From Oscillospiraceae bacterium (GTDB taxonomy: Bacteria > Bacillota > Clostridia > Oscillospirales > Ruminococcaceae): a stretch of 64,000 bases of DNA. The notes beneath the pieces are model-generated. The model saw nothing but the letters and a program-made list of their open reading frames with translations. It was not told the origin of the DNA and did not search any database. The position numbers and the translations under genes were made by a program. Positions 34,890-43,859 of this stretch are shown here, piece by piece. Position 1 is the first letter of the stretch; each line of letters begins with the position of its first letter. Where the stretch lies: the NCBI GenBank assembly GCA_021199335.1, contig JAJQIG010000022.1, positions 28,612-92,611 on the forward strand, given 5' to 3'.

Positions 34890-37022
34890 ATGGGTCTTAC
34901 GGCTTCATCTACGGGACGTTATAATGACGATGTCAGCTTTATTATAGAACGAAAAGAAAGCGACAGGGTAATCGCCCTTGCAGGCAACCCGAATGTAGGG
35001 AAATCCACCGTTTTCAACTTTCTTACGGGCATGAATCAGCACACGGGCAACTGGACGGGGAAAACCGTTCAGAATGCGCAGGGACGGTTTGACTGCAACG
35101 GAAACAGCTATATTCTGGTGGATATCCCCGGCACATATTCTATCCTGGCGCACTCCGCTGAGGAGGAGGCGGCAAGGGATTTCATCTGCTTCGGCGGCGG
35201 CGACGGAACAATTGTTGTTTGCGATGCGACCTGCCTTGAACGCAACCTCAATCTTGTTCTTCAAATTATAGAAATTACTCCGCACGTTATAGTTTGCGTA
35301 AACCTGCTCGATGAAGCAAGTAAAAAGCACATTTCCGTTGACACCGAAAGGCTTTCGGAGCTTTTGGGCGTTCCCGTTTTCGGCATAACCGCAAGAACAG
35401 GCGAGGGAATCGAGGAGATGACCTCCGCCCTTGACAAAATCAGCGAGATTAAGCGTTCCGATGTGATAAAATGCACCTACCCCGAGGAAATAGAAGCGGC
35501 GGTTCAGAAAATTTCCTCCGCTCTTACGGGAAGGCTTAACGGTGCAGCCGATGAACGCTGGACTGCGATAAGGCTTCTCGACTTTGGGGGAGATGAGAAG
35601 CTTGTGGGGGGAATAAGCGGCGCAGCAGGATTTGACCTTTCCGCCGATGAAGCAATATCAAGCCTTATTTCGGAGGAAAAATCCCACCTTGCGGAGCTTG
35701 GCTATGACGAAACGAAGCTCCGAGATGAAATTGTTACTGCGGTTATACGCTGCGCAGAAAGAACTGCGGCGGAATGCGTAACCTTTGAAAAGCCCGACTA
35801 TTACGAACGTGACAGAAAAATAGACCGCATCCTGACTCATAAAATTTGGGGAATACCCATTATGGCGGCAATGCTGATGGTAATCTTCTGGATAACTATT
35901 ACGGGCGCGAATTACCCTTCCGAGCTTCTTTCAAGGCTTTTCACCGCCCTTGGGGAAAAGCTTCATCAGGGGCTTACGGCGCTGAATGCTCCGCAATGGC
36001 TGGACAGCGTTATTATTGATGGAATTTACAGAGTTTTGTCATGGGTGACGGCGGTAATGCTTCCGCCTATGGCTATATTTTTTCCGCTCTTTACTCTGCT
36101 GGAGGATTTGGGATACCTCCCGAGGGTCGCATTCAACCTTGACCGCCATTTCAAGAAGGCGGGCGCCTGCGGAAAACAATCCCTTACAATGGCGATGGGC
36201 TTCGGCTGCAACGCCGCAGGAGTAACGGGCTGTCGCATTATAGATTCGCCGAGAGAACGGCTTATCGCAATTTTAACGAATAATTTTGTGCCATGCAACG
36301 GACGTTTTCCCGCTCTTATTGCAATAATAACAATGTTTTTTGCGGGAAGCGGCAGGGGGCAGTCCTTTATTGCCGTTCTTATTTTAACTGCGGTAATAAT
36401 TTTCGGGGTAATGCTTACTCTGTTCATATCGGGCGTTCTATCGAGGACTGTGCTGAAAGGAATGCCCTCCTCCTTTGCGCTTGAGCTTCCGCCATACCGC
36501 CGCCCCCAAATAGGGCAGATTATAATTCGCTCCGTTTTGGATAGGACAATTTTTGTTTTGGGAAGATCGGTTGCGGTCGCCGCCCCTGCGGGGCTTATTA
36601 TATGGCTTTTGGCGAATATAACGGTTGGGGACAGCACGGTTCTTACGATATGCTCGGACTTCCTTGATCCGTTCGCATCCGTATTCGGGCTTGACGGGAC
36701 AATACTTATGGCGTTTATCCTCGGTTTTCCCGCCAACGAAATTGTAATCCCGATAATGCTTATGAGCTATATGGCCCAGGGCAGTCTTGTGGGCTATGAA
36801 AGCCTTGACTCGCTTAAAGAAATCCTTGTTTCAAACGGCTGGACGGCGACAACTGCGGTCTGCACATTGATTTTTATGCTCTGCCATTTCCCATGTTCAA
36901 CATCGGTTCTTACCATTAAGAAGGAAACGGGCAGCCTTAAATGGACTGCGCTTGCGATTGCTCTTCCGACCGCCGTGGGGCTTATCCTTTGCTTTATTGC
37001 GGCACTTATAGGAAGAATTTAA
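34890..37022 (+). CDS. feoB: Ferrous iron transport protein FeoB
   Basis: 710-residue membrane protein importing Fe2+, with a cytosolic G-protein domain. G1 GNPNVGKST at 32-40, G3 DIPGTYS and G4 NLLDEA are visible. A helical guanine-dissociation-inhibitor-like stretch follows, then the polytopic membrane part with Gate motifs (GMGFGCNAAGV near the centre; CHFPCSTSVLTIKKETG near the end). The start at 34890 follows GGGAGGG. No FeoA or FeoC gene is adjacent, which is unusual for clostridial feo operons. Confidence 0.95.
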   Translation: MGLTASSTGRYNDDVSFIIERKESDRVIALAGNPNVGKSTVFNFLTGMNQHTGNWTGKTVQNAQGRFDCNGNSYILVDIPGTYSILAHSAEEEAARDFICFGGGDGTIVVCDATCLERNLNLVLQIIEITPHVIVCVNLLDEASKKHISVDTERLSELLGVPVFGITARTGEGIEEMTSALDKISEIKRSDVIKCTYPEEIEAAVQKISSALTGRLNGAADERWTAIRLLDFGGDEKLVGGISGAAGFDLSADEAISSLISEEKSHLAELGYDETKLRDEIVTAVIRCAERTAAECVTFEKPDYYERDRKIDRILTHKIWGIPIMAAMLMVIFWITITGANYPSELLSRLFTALGEKLHQGLTALNAPQWLDSVIIDGIYRVLSWVTAVMLPPMAIFFPLFTLLEDLGYLPRVAFNLDRHFKKAGACGKQSLTMAMGFGCNAAGVTGCRIIDSPRERLIAILTNNFVPCNGRFPALIAIITMFFAGSGRGQSFIAVLILTAVIIFGVMLTLFISGVLSRTVLKGMPSSFALELPPYRRPQIGQIIIRSVLDRTIFVLGRSVAVAAPAGLIIWLLANITVGDSTVLTICSDFLDPFASVFGLDGTILMAFILGFPANEIVIPIMLMSYMAQGSLVGYESLDSLKEILVSNGWTATTAVCTLIFMLCHFPCSTSVLTIKKETGSLKWTALAIALPTAVGLILCFIAALIGRI

Positions 37023-37078
37023 GGACAAAAATATATCCGCCAATTAAAGCAAATTTAACATTGATTTTACATAAGCGG

Positions 37079-37107
37079 TTGACTTTTTTGTGCAAATGAT
37101 ATATAAT
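37079..37107 (+). promoter_or_regulatory. Promoter for the MNT/HEPN pair
   Basis: TTGACT (37079-37084), 17-base spacer, TATAAT (37102-37107). Confidence 0.8.
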
Positions 37108-37139
37108 ATTAAAAAAATAAGACTTGAAGGTTCTTTTGG

Positions 37140-37196
37140 GGCGGTTAAACAGGGAAGGGCTCCCTGACGGAAACCGCCTTGGTGGGCGAACGCCTT
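37140..37196 (+). other. Structured leader of the MNT/HEPN transcript
   Basis: Outer stem GGCGGTT (37140-37146) with AACCGCC (37172-37178); inner stem CAGGGA (37150-37155) with TCCCTG (37161-37166). A second hairpin GGCG/CGCC (37185-37194) ends about 30 bases before the start codon and partly abuts the ribosome site. I match no known riboswitch consensus. It may be a cis-regulatory RNA. Confidence 0.5.
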
Positions 37197-37226
37197 GCCT
37201 AAGTTATGAAAGGAAAGACTATACCG

Positions 37227-37559
37227 ATGACCGATGCTTTAAATAACCCGATTATCCGTGAAATGACAAATGAAATCGTAAAAATATGCTCACCGTTTCA
37301 GGTTTTTCTTGTATCAAGCAAGACAAACCGCAGCGGAGAAATAACCTCGTTCAAGGTTTGCATTGTTGTTGATGACACCTATACAAACCATACCGAGCTT
37401 GAAACCGAGATTCTGCTTAAAACCGACTGCCCCGTTCCGTGCGACATTATCGTTTACAACATAACCGACTGGAACGAGTGCCTTGACGACGACTGCACAT
37501 TCGCAACAAGAGTTGATAACGAGGGAGAAATTCTTTATGAGCAGAAGCAGCGGACATAA
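37227..37559 (+). CDS. Degenerate minimal nucleotidyltransferase (MNT)-like protein
   Basis: 110 residues with the fold pattern of a MNT domain: FQVFLVSSKTNRSGEITSFKVCIVVDD lies where the catalytic GSxxxG...DxD strand-loop belongs, and the C-terminus RVDNEGEILYE matches MNT ends. The Gly-Ser of GS is replaced by SS and the DxD acids by S-F-K, so transferase activity is unlikely. Overlaps the following HEPN gene by 23 bases. MNT and HEPN pairs act as toxin-antitoxin or defence modules in many bacteria; here the antitoxin-like partner may act by binding only. Start at 37227 inferred from AAAGGAAAG; alternative start at 37206. Confidence 0.65.
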   Translation: MTDALNNPIIREMTNEIVKICSPFQVFLVSSKTNRSGEITSFKVCIVVDDTYTNHTELETEILLKTDCPVPCDIIVYNITDWNECLDDDCTFATRVDNEGEILYEQKQRT

Positions 37560-37977
37560 AACAGACAGCAAGAGATATTACGACTGGCTTTTCCACGCAT
37601 GGCAGGACCTCCATTCGGCGAAAATGCTTATAAACGACAGCAGGCTCTATGAACAGGTCGTTTTTCACTGCCAACAGGCTATTGAAAAATCACTGAAGGC
37701 GTATATGCTTTATAAGGCGCGCCGACTTTTGGACGGCCACAACCTTACATGGCTCTGCAAACAGGCGGCGATGCTTGACGACAGCTTTGCAAAATGGATA
37801 AGCAAGTGCGTTCTCCTCAACAGGTACTATATTGAAACAAGGTACCCCGCCGATATTCCCTCCGACATTGACAGGGATTTTGCGGAGGATATTCTTTCGG
37901 CTTCGGAGGAAATGATGGATTTTGTATGCGAGCTTATAAGGTTTGATTACAACAGCTATCATAAAAGGAAAAGATGA
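37537..37977 (+). CDS. HEPN domain protein
   Basis: 146-residue HEPN-type four-helix protein (PF05168-like): YYDWLFHAWQDLHSAKMLI, VVFHCQQAIEKSLKAYML, then KARRLLDGHNLTWL and YYIETRYPADIPSDID. The Rx4H motif that marks HEPN ribonucleases is at RLLDGH, so RNA cleavage is possible but not shown. The start at 37537 lies inside the MNT gene with GAGGGAG upstream. Paired overlap indicates translational coupling and joint function. Confidence 0.8.
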   Translation: MSRSSGHKTDSKRYYDWLFHAWQDLHSAKMLINDSRLYEQVVFHCQQAIEKSLKAYMLYKARRLLDGHNLTWLCKQAAMLDDSFAKWISKCVLLNRYYIETRYPADIPSDIDRDFAEDILSASEEMMDFVCELIRFDYNSYHKRKR

Positions 37978-37992
37978 ATATGTTTACTCCAA

Positions 37993-38024
37993 TGCTCCCG
38001 ATTTTTCGGGAGCATTTTGCTTTT
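37993..38024 (+). terminator. Terminator after the HEPN gene
   Basis: TGCTCCCGA/TCGGGAGCA at 37993-38014 with a TTTT loop, followed by TTTTGCTTTT. Confidence 0.85.
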
Positions 38025-38088
38025 GTCCGAACCATGTTATTTGTGTGAAATGCACAATTAATTTGCCGTAAAACCGTCTTTGTAAACG

Positions 38089-38118
38089 TTGACATTGATT
38101 GCCGCCATTTGTTATAAT
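38089..38118 (+). promoter_or_regulatory. Promoter for the first solute-binding gene
   Basis: TTGACA (38089-38094), 18-base spacer, TATAAT (38113-38118). Confidence 0.8.
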
Positions 38119-38165
38119 GAATGTATGTTAAAGCGAAGCAGAATATTTTTATGGAGGTATTATCA

Positions 38166-39599
38166 GTGAATAATTACAAAAAGTACACCGCTGTGGCTAT
38201 GGCTGCGGCTATGGCTGCCGGACTTACCGCCTGCGGCGGAGATTCGGGCAATGCCGAGGTAACAACAACCACCCAGGCGACCGTTGAAATCAATACGGCG
38301 GAGCTTTCCGAGGAGGATGCGGCGAAGGTTGCCGATGTTGCCGACCTTCTTACGGGCGAGCTTGAAAATAAAACAATTAAATGGTTCTCGTTCTATGATC
38401 CCTTCCACGCTTCAACCTCCGGAAACACAAAGGCTCTTTCCCTTGAGCTTTTTGAGGAGAAATATGACGGAAACATCGAATATATTCAGACAACATGGGC
38501 AAACCGCTTCAACGACCTTTCAACGCAGATTGTCGGCGGTGAGGGAGTTGACTTTATTGCAGGCGGCGACCTTGACTCGTTCCCCAAGGGCGTAACAAAC
38601 GGTATGTTCCAGTCGGTTGACGATCTCATCGACTATGACAGTGAGCTTTGGGCGCCTCAAAAGAACATTAACGACTACTTTGAGCTTAACGGAAAGCATT
38701 ACCTTATCGCAACGCAGGCTACAACGGGTCAGGTTGTGTTCTACAACCGCCAGACTATCGAGGGCTACGGCTTTGACGATCCCGCTGACCTTCTTGAAGC
38801 GGGCGAATGGAACTGGGATACCTTCAAGGGAATGCTTCTTGAATTCTGCGATGCCGACAGCGAATGCTACGGACTTGACGGATGGTTCAACGAACAGCCC
38901 CTTATGCTTACGGCAGGCGTTCCCTCGGTTGAGCTTAAAGACGGAAAGCTTGTTCAGAACTTCTATGACGCAAACCTTGAGCGTTCCATGAACTTTATGA
39001 AGTCGCTTTATGATAACGGCCTTACCCTTGATAAGAGCCTTTTCAACTGGACGACTCACATTGAATTCATCGGCGAGGGCAAGGAGCTTTTCTACATAGA
39101 CGGACTTTATTCCATCGAATCCTCACCCGATATTTGGACAAAAACATTCGGCGAGGCTGAGGATGTTATGTTCGTTCCCCTCCCGAAGGACCCCGAGGCT
39201 GATAATTACTATCTCCCCGCAGGGCTTGAAGCTTATATGCTCTGCAAGGGTGCGCAAAACCCCGAGGGCGTTATTAAGTTTATGGAATGCATCCTTGCCG
39301 CAAATTCCGATGAACGCACGCTTGAAATTGCAAAGGAAAAACGCATCAACGACTATGGCTGGACGGATGATATGCTTGAAATGCAGCAGAAGATAACCGA
39401 AATGACTGCCGAGAATCCCGTTTATGACATCCACGCCGGCTGCCCCACGGATATGTATAATCTTATCGACAGCGGCGAAACGGGTATAAGAGCCGCATTC
39501 TATGGCGGAGATTGGGCGACTGTAAGAGAATCCCTCTCTGACGCCGTTCAGATTTATATCGATGAATTCAACGCAGAGGTCGAAGCAATGAGCGAATAA
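38166..39599 (+). CDS. Extracellular solute-binding lipoprotein (ABC importer type), copy 1
   Basis: 477 residues. Signal peptide with lipobox LTAC (C23), then a Thr-rich acidic linker and a family-1-like solute-binding fold (sugar-type). NWDTFKGMLLEFCDADSECYGLDGW (about 225-250) is the kind of segment shared by sugar-binding proteins. GTG start with GGAGGT 7 bases before. A clear paralogue follows at 39831. No permease or ATPase gene is adjacent, so the importer must be elsewhere or shared. Substrate unknown. Confidence 0.85.
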   Translation: MNNYKKYTAVAMAAAMAAGLTACGGDSGNAEVTTTTQATVEINTAELSEEDAAKVADVADLLTGELENKTIKWFSFYDPFHASTSGNTKALSLELFEEKYDGNIEYIQTTWANRFNDLSTQIVGGEGVDFIAGGDLDSFPKGVTNGMFQSVDDLIDYDSELWAPQKNINDYFELNGKHYLIATQATTGQVVFYNRQTIEGYGFDDPADLLEAGEWNWDTFKGMLLEFCDADSECYGLDGWFNEQPLMLTAGVPSVELKDGKLVQNFYDANLERSMNFMKSLYDNGLTLDKSLFNWTTHIEFIGEGKELFYIDGLYSIESSPDIWTKTFGEAEDVMFVPLPKDPEADNYYLPAGLEAYMLCKGAQNPEGVIKFMECILAANSDERTLEIAKEKRINDYGWTDDMLEMQQKITEMTAENPVYDIHAGCPTDMYNLIDSGETGIRAAFYGGDWATVRESLSDAVQIYIDEFNAEVEAMSE

Positions 39600-39616
39600 G
39601 CATATTGCGGAATTTA

Positions 39617-39656
39617 AGCCGTCGGAGCAAATCCGGCGGCTGTTTTATTGGGTTTT
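39617..39656 (+). terminator. Terminator between the two solute-binding genes
   Basis: AGCCGTCGGA (39617-39626) pairs with TCCGGCGGCT (39632-39641, one G-U), followed by GTTTTATTGGGTTTTTT. Confidence 0.75.
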
Positions 39657-39705
39657 TTGTAAAATCGTAACAAAATACATATTAAAAAAATATGTAGTAT
39701 TAACA

Positions 39706-39734
39706 TTGATTGAAGAATAAAAATTTGGTATAAT
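39706..39734 (+). promoter_or_regulatory. Promoter for the second solute-binding gene
   Basis: TTGATT (39706-39711), 17-base spacer, TGG TATAAT (39729-39734). Together with the preceding terminator this makes the paralogues separate units. Confidence 0.7.
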
Positions 39735-39830
39735 GATAATTGGTTAATTGTATATGCTCAGCTATTTCCTTTAACCCTAAGACGTTTGGACGGGCAGATT
39801 TCTGCCGATTTAATTTGGAGGCTTATATTT

Positions 39831-41282
39831 ATGAAGAACACCAAGAAGATCCTTGCAGGCATTATGGCGCTCTCAATGACAGCCGCTCTCACTGCTTGCG
39901 GAGATTCCGAAAGCGAAAGCGCCGAGGAAACTACCACTACCACCACAGCTAAAACCGTTGCTGTTAATACAGAAACCCTTAAAGAGGACGAGGAAACCGC
40001 CCTTGAAGAGGTTATGACTCAGCTTCAGGACGTTGAACTCGAAAACAAAACAGTAAAATGGCTTGCCCATTATGACATAAACCCGACTTCAACAGGCGCT
40101 TCAAAATCTGTTGGACTTGAAATGTTTGAACAAAAATACGGCGGAACGGTTGAATGGGTTCCGACAACATGGAATACCCGTTACGACGACCTTTCAACCC
40201 ACGTTCTCGGCGGCGATGGCATTGACATCTTCCCGGGCGATGATACCGCAAACTTCCCCAAGGGAATTGTAAGCGGAATGTTCCAGTCCGTTGATGATTA
40301 TATCGATATGAACTCCGCTATTTGGCAGAACGTTGCGAACGGTATGGAGCTTCTTAACTTCGGCGGAAAGCATTATGAGCTTGTAACAAGCATTACCGCC
40401 GAGGCCGTTGTTCTTTATGACTACTCCACAATTGAAGCGTATGGCTTCGATGATCCGTGGGAGCTTTATGAGGCAGGTGAATGGAACTGGGATACCTTCA
40501 AGAGTATGCTCCTTGACTTTGTTGATGAGGATGCGGGCCAGTACGGTCTTGACGGTTACTGGAACGAAAAGGCTCTCCTTATGTCCGCAGGCGTTCCTTT
40601 TGTCGGAACGGACGATGAGGGCAACCTTGTCTGCAACGTTAATGACGCAACCGTTGAAAAGGCTATGAACTATCAGTATGAGCTTAGCCAAAACGGGCTC
40701 AAGTTCCCCAAGGCTCAGTTCAGCTGGAGCGAACAGCCCCAGATGCTCGGCGAGGGCAGCGAGCTGTTCTACATAATCGGACTTTACTGCATTCAGGCGG
40801 ATCCCGAAACATGGACAATTGCCGTTGATCCCGAAAATATCGGCGTTGTTCCCGTTCCTTCCCCCGAAGGCTCCGATCCTTATCAGGGTGCGAAGATTAA
40901 CGGTTACGCCCTTTGCAAAGGCTCGGCAAATCCGCAGGGCGCAGCTTTGCTTGCAGAATGTATGATTCTCGGAAGCTTTGATGAAAGCGCTGTTGCAATT
41001 TCCGACAGAAAGGCTCTTGACGATTATCAGTGGTCCGAGGAAATCCTCCAAAAGACAAAGGAAATCGATGAGCTTGCAAGGCAGTATCCTGTTATCGACC
41101 TCTCTTCGGGCTGCTCAACCGATATTGCTTCACTTACAACCGACGGCGGCGACCAGGTCGGATTAAGAGCTGCATTTGACGGCATCGACTGGGCTACGAA
41201 CAGAGAAGCTATTGCCGATACCCTTATTATGCTTGTTGAAGAGGTTGACCAGAACGTAAAGGCTAAGCAGGCTGAAGGCTAA
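39831..41282 (+). CDS. Extracellular solute-binding lipoprotein (ABC importer type), copy 2
   Basis: 483 residues; lipobox LTAC with C23, Thr-rich linker (ETTTTTT), then a paralogue of the previous protein: shared blocks include WNWDTFKSMLLDFVDEDAGQYGLDGYWNEKALLMSAGVPFV and CSTDI. Separate promoter and terminator suggest different regulation after duplication. No permease neighbour. ATG with TTGGAGG upstream. Confidence 0.85.
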   Translation: MKNTKKILAGIMALSMTAALTACGDSESESAEETTTTTTAKTVAVNTETLKEDEETALEEVMTQLQDVELENKTVKWLAHYDINPTSTGASKSVGLEMFEQKYGGTVEWVPTTWNTRYDDLSTHVLGGDGIDIFPGDDTANFPKGIVSGMFQSVDDYIDMNSAIWQNVANGMELLNFGGKHYELVTSITAEAVVLYDYSTIEAYGFDDPWELYEAGEWNWDTFKSMLLDFVDEDAGQYGLDGYWNEKALLMSAGVPFVGTDDEGNLVCNVNDATVEKAMNYQYELSQNGLKFPKAQFSWSEQPQMLGEGSELFYIIGLYCIQADPETWTIAVDPENIGVVPVPSPEGSDPYQGAKINGYALCKGSANPQGAALLAECMILGSFDESAVAISDRKALDDYQWSEEILQKTKEIDELARQYPVIDLSSGCSTDIASLTTDGGDQVGLRAAFDGIDWATNREAIADTLIMLVEEVDQNVKAKQAEG

Positions 41283-41550
41283 AAGGATATGTTGAATAAC
41301 AGCATTATTCAACATTAATCGGCAAATCATCCCCATCCTTGCAGGCTGAGGGATGGGCTTGCAAACAGAAGGCTTATCGGCAGCGGCGGACGAAAAAAAT
41401 CGTTATTCCGCACCGCTGTAGGGCTTAATCTGCGCATACCGCATTATCGGGCGCAGATTGAATAAAATTATTCTTTAAAAACTAACAACACCGCACAAAG
41501 GCGTAGTTCCGTTCATTGTGCGGTGTTTGTGTATGGTGAGGTGCGCCGAT
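41283..41550 (+). other. 268-bp region of nested hairpins before the PAP2 gene
   Basis: Four inverted repeats: ATGTTGAATAA/TTATTCAACAT (41289-41315); CCCATCC/GGGATGG (around 41333-41355); AATCTGCGC/GCGCAGATT (41427-41459); and ACACCGCACA/TGTGCGGTGT (41488-41526). The first and last are near terminators in form but lack long T-runs. The last overlaps the sequence just before the PAP2 start. Otherwise no gene is seen. Confidence 0.45.
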
Positions 41551-42144
41551 TTGGAGCTTATTCAAAGCTTTGACAACAACATATTATACTATATCCTTGA
41601 AAATTGGCATAACGAATTTACCGACAGCTTCTTTAAAGCCGTTTCATCCCTTGGAAACAGGGGACTTATATGGATTATTGTTTCGGCTCTGATGCTCTGC
41701 AGCAAAAAATGGAGAAGCTACGGAATTGTTCTGCTTCTTTCGCTCGGTCTAAGCGCAGTAATTGGCAGTTTGGTTATAAAAAACCTCGTCTGCCGATTAA
41801 GACCGTTTGTGGCTGACCCATCCATAGAGCTTATCGTTGGCATACCCGGGGGATATTACTCCTTTCCTTCGGGCCATTCCACGGCAGCGGGAGCCGCGTC
41901 CGTTTCGATTTTCCTCAGAAACAGGCTTGCGGGAGCGTTTGCGTTCGCTTTTGCGCTGCTTATGTCGCTTTCAAGAGTTTTCTTAGCGGTTCATTATCCA
42001 ACGGACACAATATGCGGGCTTATACTCGGCGCACTATGCGCAGTTATAATATACAAGCTTCTTTACAGCAGGACAGAGCATTGCCTTGAAAGGCTGTACG
42101 AAAGGCGGAGCTTAACCGACAAAAGCAACGGCGATAAGAATTAA
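41551..42144 (+). CDS. PAP2-family phosphatase
   Basis: 197-residue membrane phosphatase (undecaprenyl-pyrophosphate or phosphatidic-acid type). Motif 1 KNLVCRLRPF, motif 2 PSGHST and motif 3 SRVFLAVHYPTD are complete, with five to six membrane helices. The start at TTG 41551 is favoured by GGTGAGG 9 bases upstream; ATG at 41533 is an alternative. The last 33 bases overlap the end of the convergent MntP-like gene. Confidence 0.85.
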   Translation: MELIQSFDNNILYYILENWHNEFTDSFFKAVSSLGNRGLIWIIVSALMLCSKKWRSYGIVLLLSLGLSAVIGSLVIKNLVCRLRPFVADPSIELIVGIPGGYYSFPSGHSTAAGAASVSIFLRNRLAGAFAFAFALLMSLSRVFLAVHYPTDTICGLILGALCAVIIYKLLYSRTEHCLERLYERRSLTDKSNGDKN

Positions 42145-42693
42145 CCCGCAAAGCCACTGCAAATTAACATTATGTGCGGAAACCATATGTCTGCCGAGAA
42201 CAGTTCCCGCTTCGATTGAGAGGAATCCTATTCCAAAGGCAAGGAGCGCCAATGGGGCGGCGCTTAGCTGTCCAAGCCCTGCGCTTACGCCTGTAACGAG
42301 CGAATCGGCGGAAAGCGCAACGGACAAAGCGAGCGCTTCCCGACAGGAAATTGTTTTGGAATTGTCACGGTCGGCGGCTGTTCCGTCAAAGTACAGCCTT
42401 ATTTGCTCGGAGCTGTTCCTTTTTTCCGCAGCCCGCTTAATTGCGCCGTGGAAAAGGTTCAATATTCCAAGGATAACCAATATTGACGACGATATTATGC
42501 GGCACAGCGCTTCGGGAATAAAATCACCGACAACATCCGCAAAGCATACCGGAACAGTGAGGAACAACGTCCCGATAAGGCTTATTACGGCGGAGGAACG
42601 CAGGGGAACCTTTATTCCGGCTGCGCCAAGCCCCATCGCTGCGGCAAAACCGTCAATCGACACGGCAAAAATCAATAGCAGCGTTTTTAACAT
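42112..42693 (-). CDS. MntP/YtaF-family membrane protein
   Basis: 193 residues with six hydrophobic segments in two repeats, each with the signature DG/DS site: VSIDGFAAAMGLG near residue 13 and ALSADSLVTGVSAGLG near residue 129. The family includes MntP Mn2+ efflux pumps and the sporulation protein YtaF; which one this is cannot be decided. Weak ribosome site; ends overlap the PAP2 gene tail to tail. Confidence 0.82.
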   Translation of the reverse strand: MLKTLLLIFAVSIDGFAAAMGLGAAGIKVPLRSSAVISLIGTLFLTVPVCFADVVGDFIPEALCRIISSSILVILGILNLFHGAIKRAAEKRNSSEQIRLYFDGTAADRDNSKTISCREALALSVALSADSLVTGVSAGLGQLSAAPLALLAFGIGFLSIEAGTVLGRHMVSAHNVNLQWLCGLILIAVAFVG

Positions 42694-42875
42694 GAAATAA
42701 CCATCAGCCCTTTCGGAAAAATCGAATTTGCAATATTGCAGACTGTTTTATATTATGATTTAATACATAATTTGTGATTGAACAATTCATAATAAACGGA
42801 TATTATTAATAACATAAATGTTGAAAAATGCCACATTAATCATTATACTTGCTTTAAAATTCGGAGGTGCATAAA

Positions 42876-43859
42876 ATGCCGTTAAAAGAAAGAGTTCTTG
42901 CCGTTCTTGAAGAAAATAAAGGCAAAAGCGTTTCGGGAAGCGAAATTGCAAAAAGCGTTGGAATGACAAGAAGCGCAGTATGGAAGGCTGTAAAATTGCT
43001 GCGTGAGGAGGGATATTCCATTTGCGCAGTGACCAACAGGGGATACTGCCTTTCGGAAGAAAATGACTTCCTCAGTGAACAAGCCATTGTTCCAAATCTG
43101 AGAACAAAAGAAATCGGCAGAAAAATTGACGTGTTCAAGACGATTGACTCAACAAACAGCTTTGCAAAGAGCCTTGCTCAGCTGGGCGCAGCTCACGGAA
43201 CAACAGTAATTTCAGAGGTTCAAACCCAAGGCAAAGGAAGAATGGGAAGGCAGTTTTACTCCCCCCTCGGAATGGGTATATACATGAGCGTTATTGTTCG
43301 CCCGAAGCTCTCGGTTGAACAATCGCTGCTTATAACGTCATGCGCCGCCGTTGCCGTGGCGGATGCAATCGAGAAGGTTGCGGGAATCGACTGCAAAATC
43401 AAATGGGTGAACGATATATATGCGGGAAACAAAAAGCTCTGCGGAATTCTTACGGAAGCATCCGTTGATGTTGAACAGGGCGGACTTGAATATGCAATAG
43501 TCGGAATAGGTCTTAATGTTCAAAACATTAATTTTCCAAAAAATATTGCCGATATTGCAACCTCAATAAAGCTTGAAACGGACAGAAATGTTTCAAGAAG
43601 CGTTCTTGCGGCTGAAATTCTCAACTGCCTTGAGGAAAGATTCTCCAATATTACCGACAAGGCCTTCATTGACGATTACCGCAGCAGATCCAACATTATC
43701 GGTAAGAGGATAGACGTTAGTCAGGGCGATAGGATAAGCACCGTAACCTGCATCGGGATAGATGAGTGCGGAAGGCTCCTTGTGCGGCTTGACAACGGTG
43801 AGGAAAAGGCGCTTTCATCGGGCACCGTGCGGCTTTCGGGAGAAGGCGTTCAGCAATAA
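42876..43859 (+). CDS. birA: Biotin-protein ligase / biotin repressor BirA
   Basis: 327 residues. An N-terminal winged helix (RVLAVLEENKGKSVSGSEIAKSVGMTRSAVWKAVKLLREEGY) indicates DNA binding. The ligase core GKGRMGRQFYSPLGMGIYMSVIVRP (biotin-binding loop) is followed by the lysine in KWVNDIY and the C-terminal SH3-like domain. Both biotinylation and bio-operon repression are likely. The ATG at 42876 follows GGAGGTG; the GTG at 42867 is an upstream alternative within the ribosome site. Confidence 0.95.
   Translation: MPLKERVLAVLEENKGKSVSGSEIAKSVGMTRSAVWKAVKLLREEGYSICAVTNRGYCLSEENDFLSEQAIVPNLRTKEIGRKIDVFKTIDSTNSFAKSLAQLGAAHGTTVISEVQTQGKGRMGRQFYSPLGMGIYMSVIVRPKLSVEQSLLITSCAAVAVADAIEKVAGIDCKIKWVNDIYAGNKKLCGILTEASVDVEQGGLEYAIVGIGLNVQNINFPKNIADIATSIKLETDRNVSRSVLAAEILNCLEERFSNITDKAFIDDYRSRSNIIGKRIDVSQGDRISTVTCIGIDECGRLLVRLDNGEEKALSSGTVRLSGEGVQQ

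Noticed and set aside
36026..36736. 236-residue minus-strand open frame over feoB
   Set aside because: Antisense to the feoB membrane domain, low-complexity composition, no ribosome site.
37137..37205. Fluoride, ZTP or guanidine riboswitch before the MNT gene
   Set aside because: The stems are real but the diagnostic conserved bases of these classes are missing.
40194..41051. 285-residue minus-strand open frame over the second solute-binding gene
   Set aside because: Shadow of the solute-binding protein gene; no recognisable domain.
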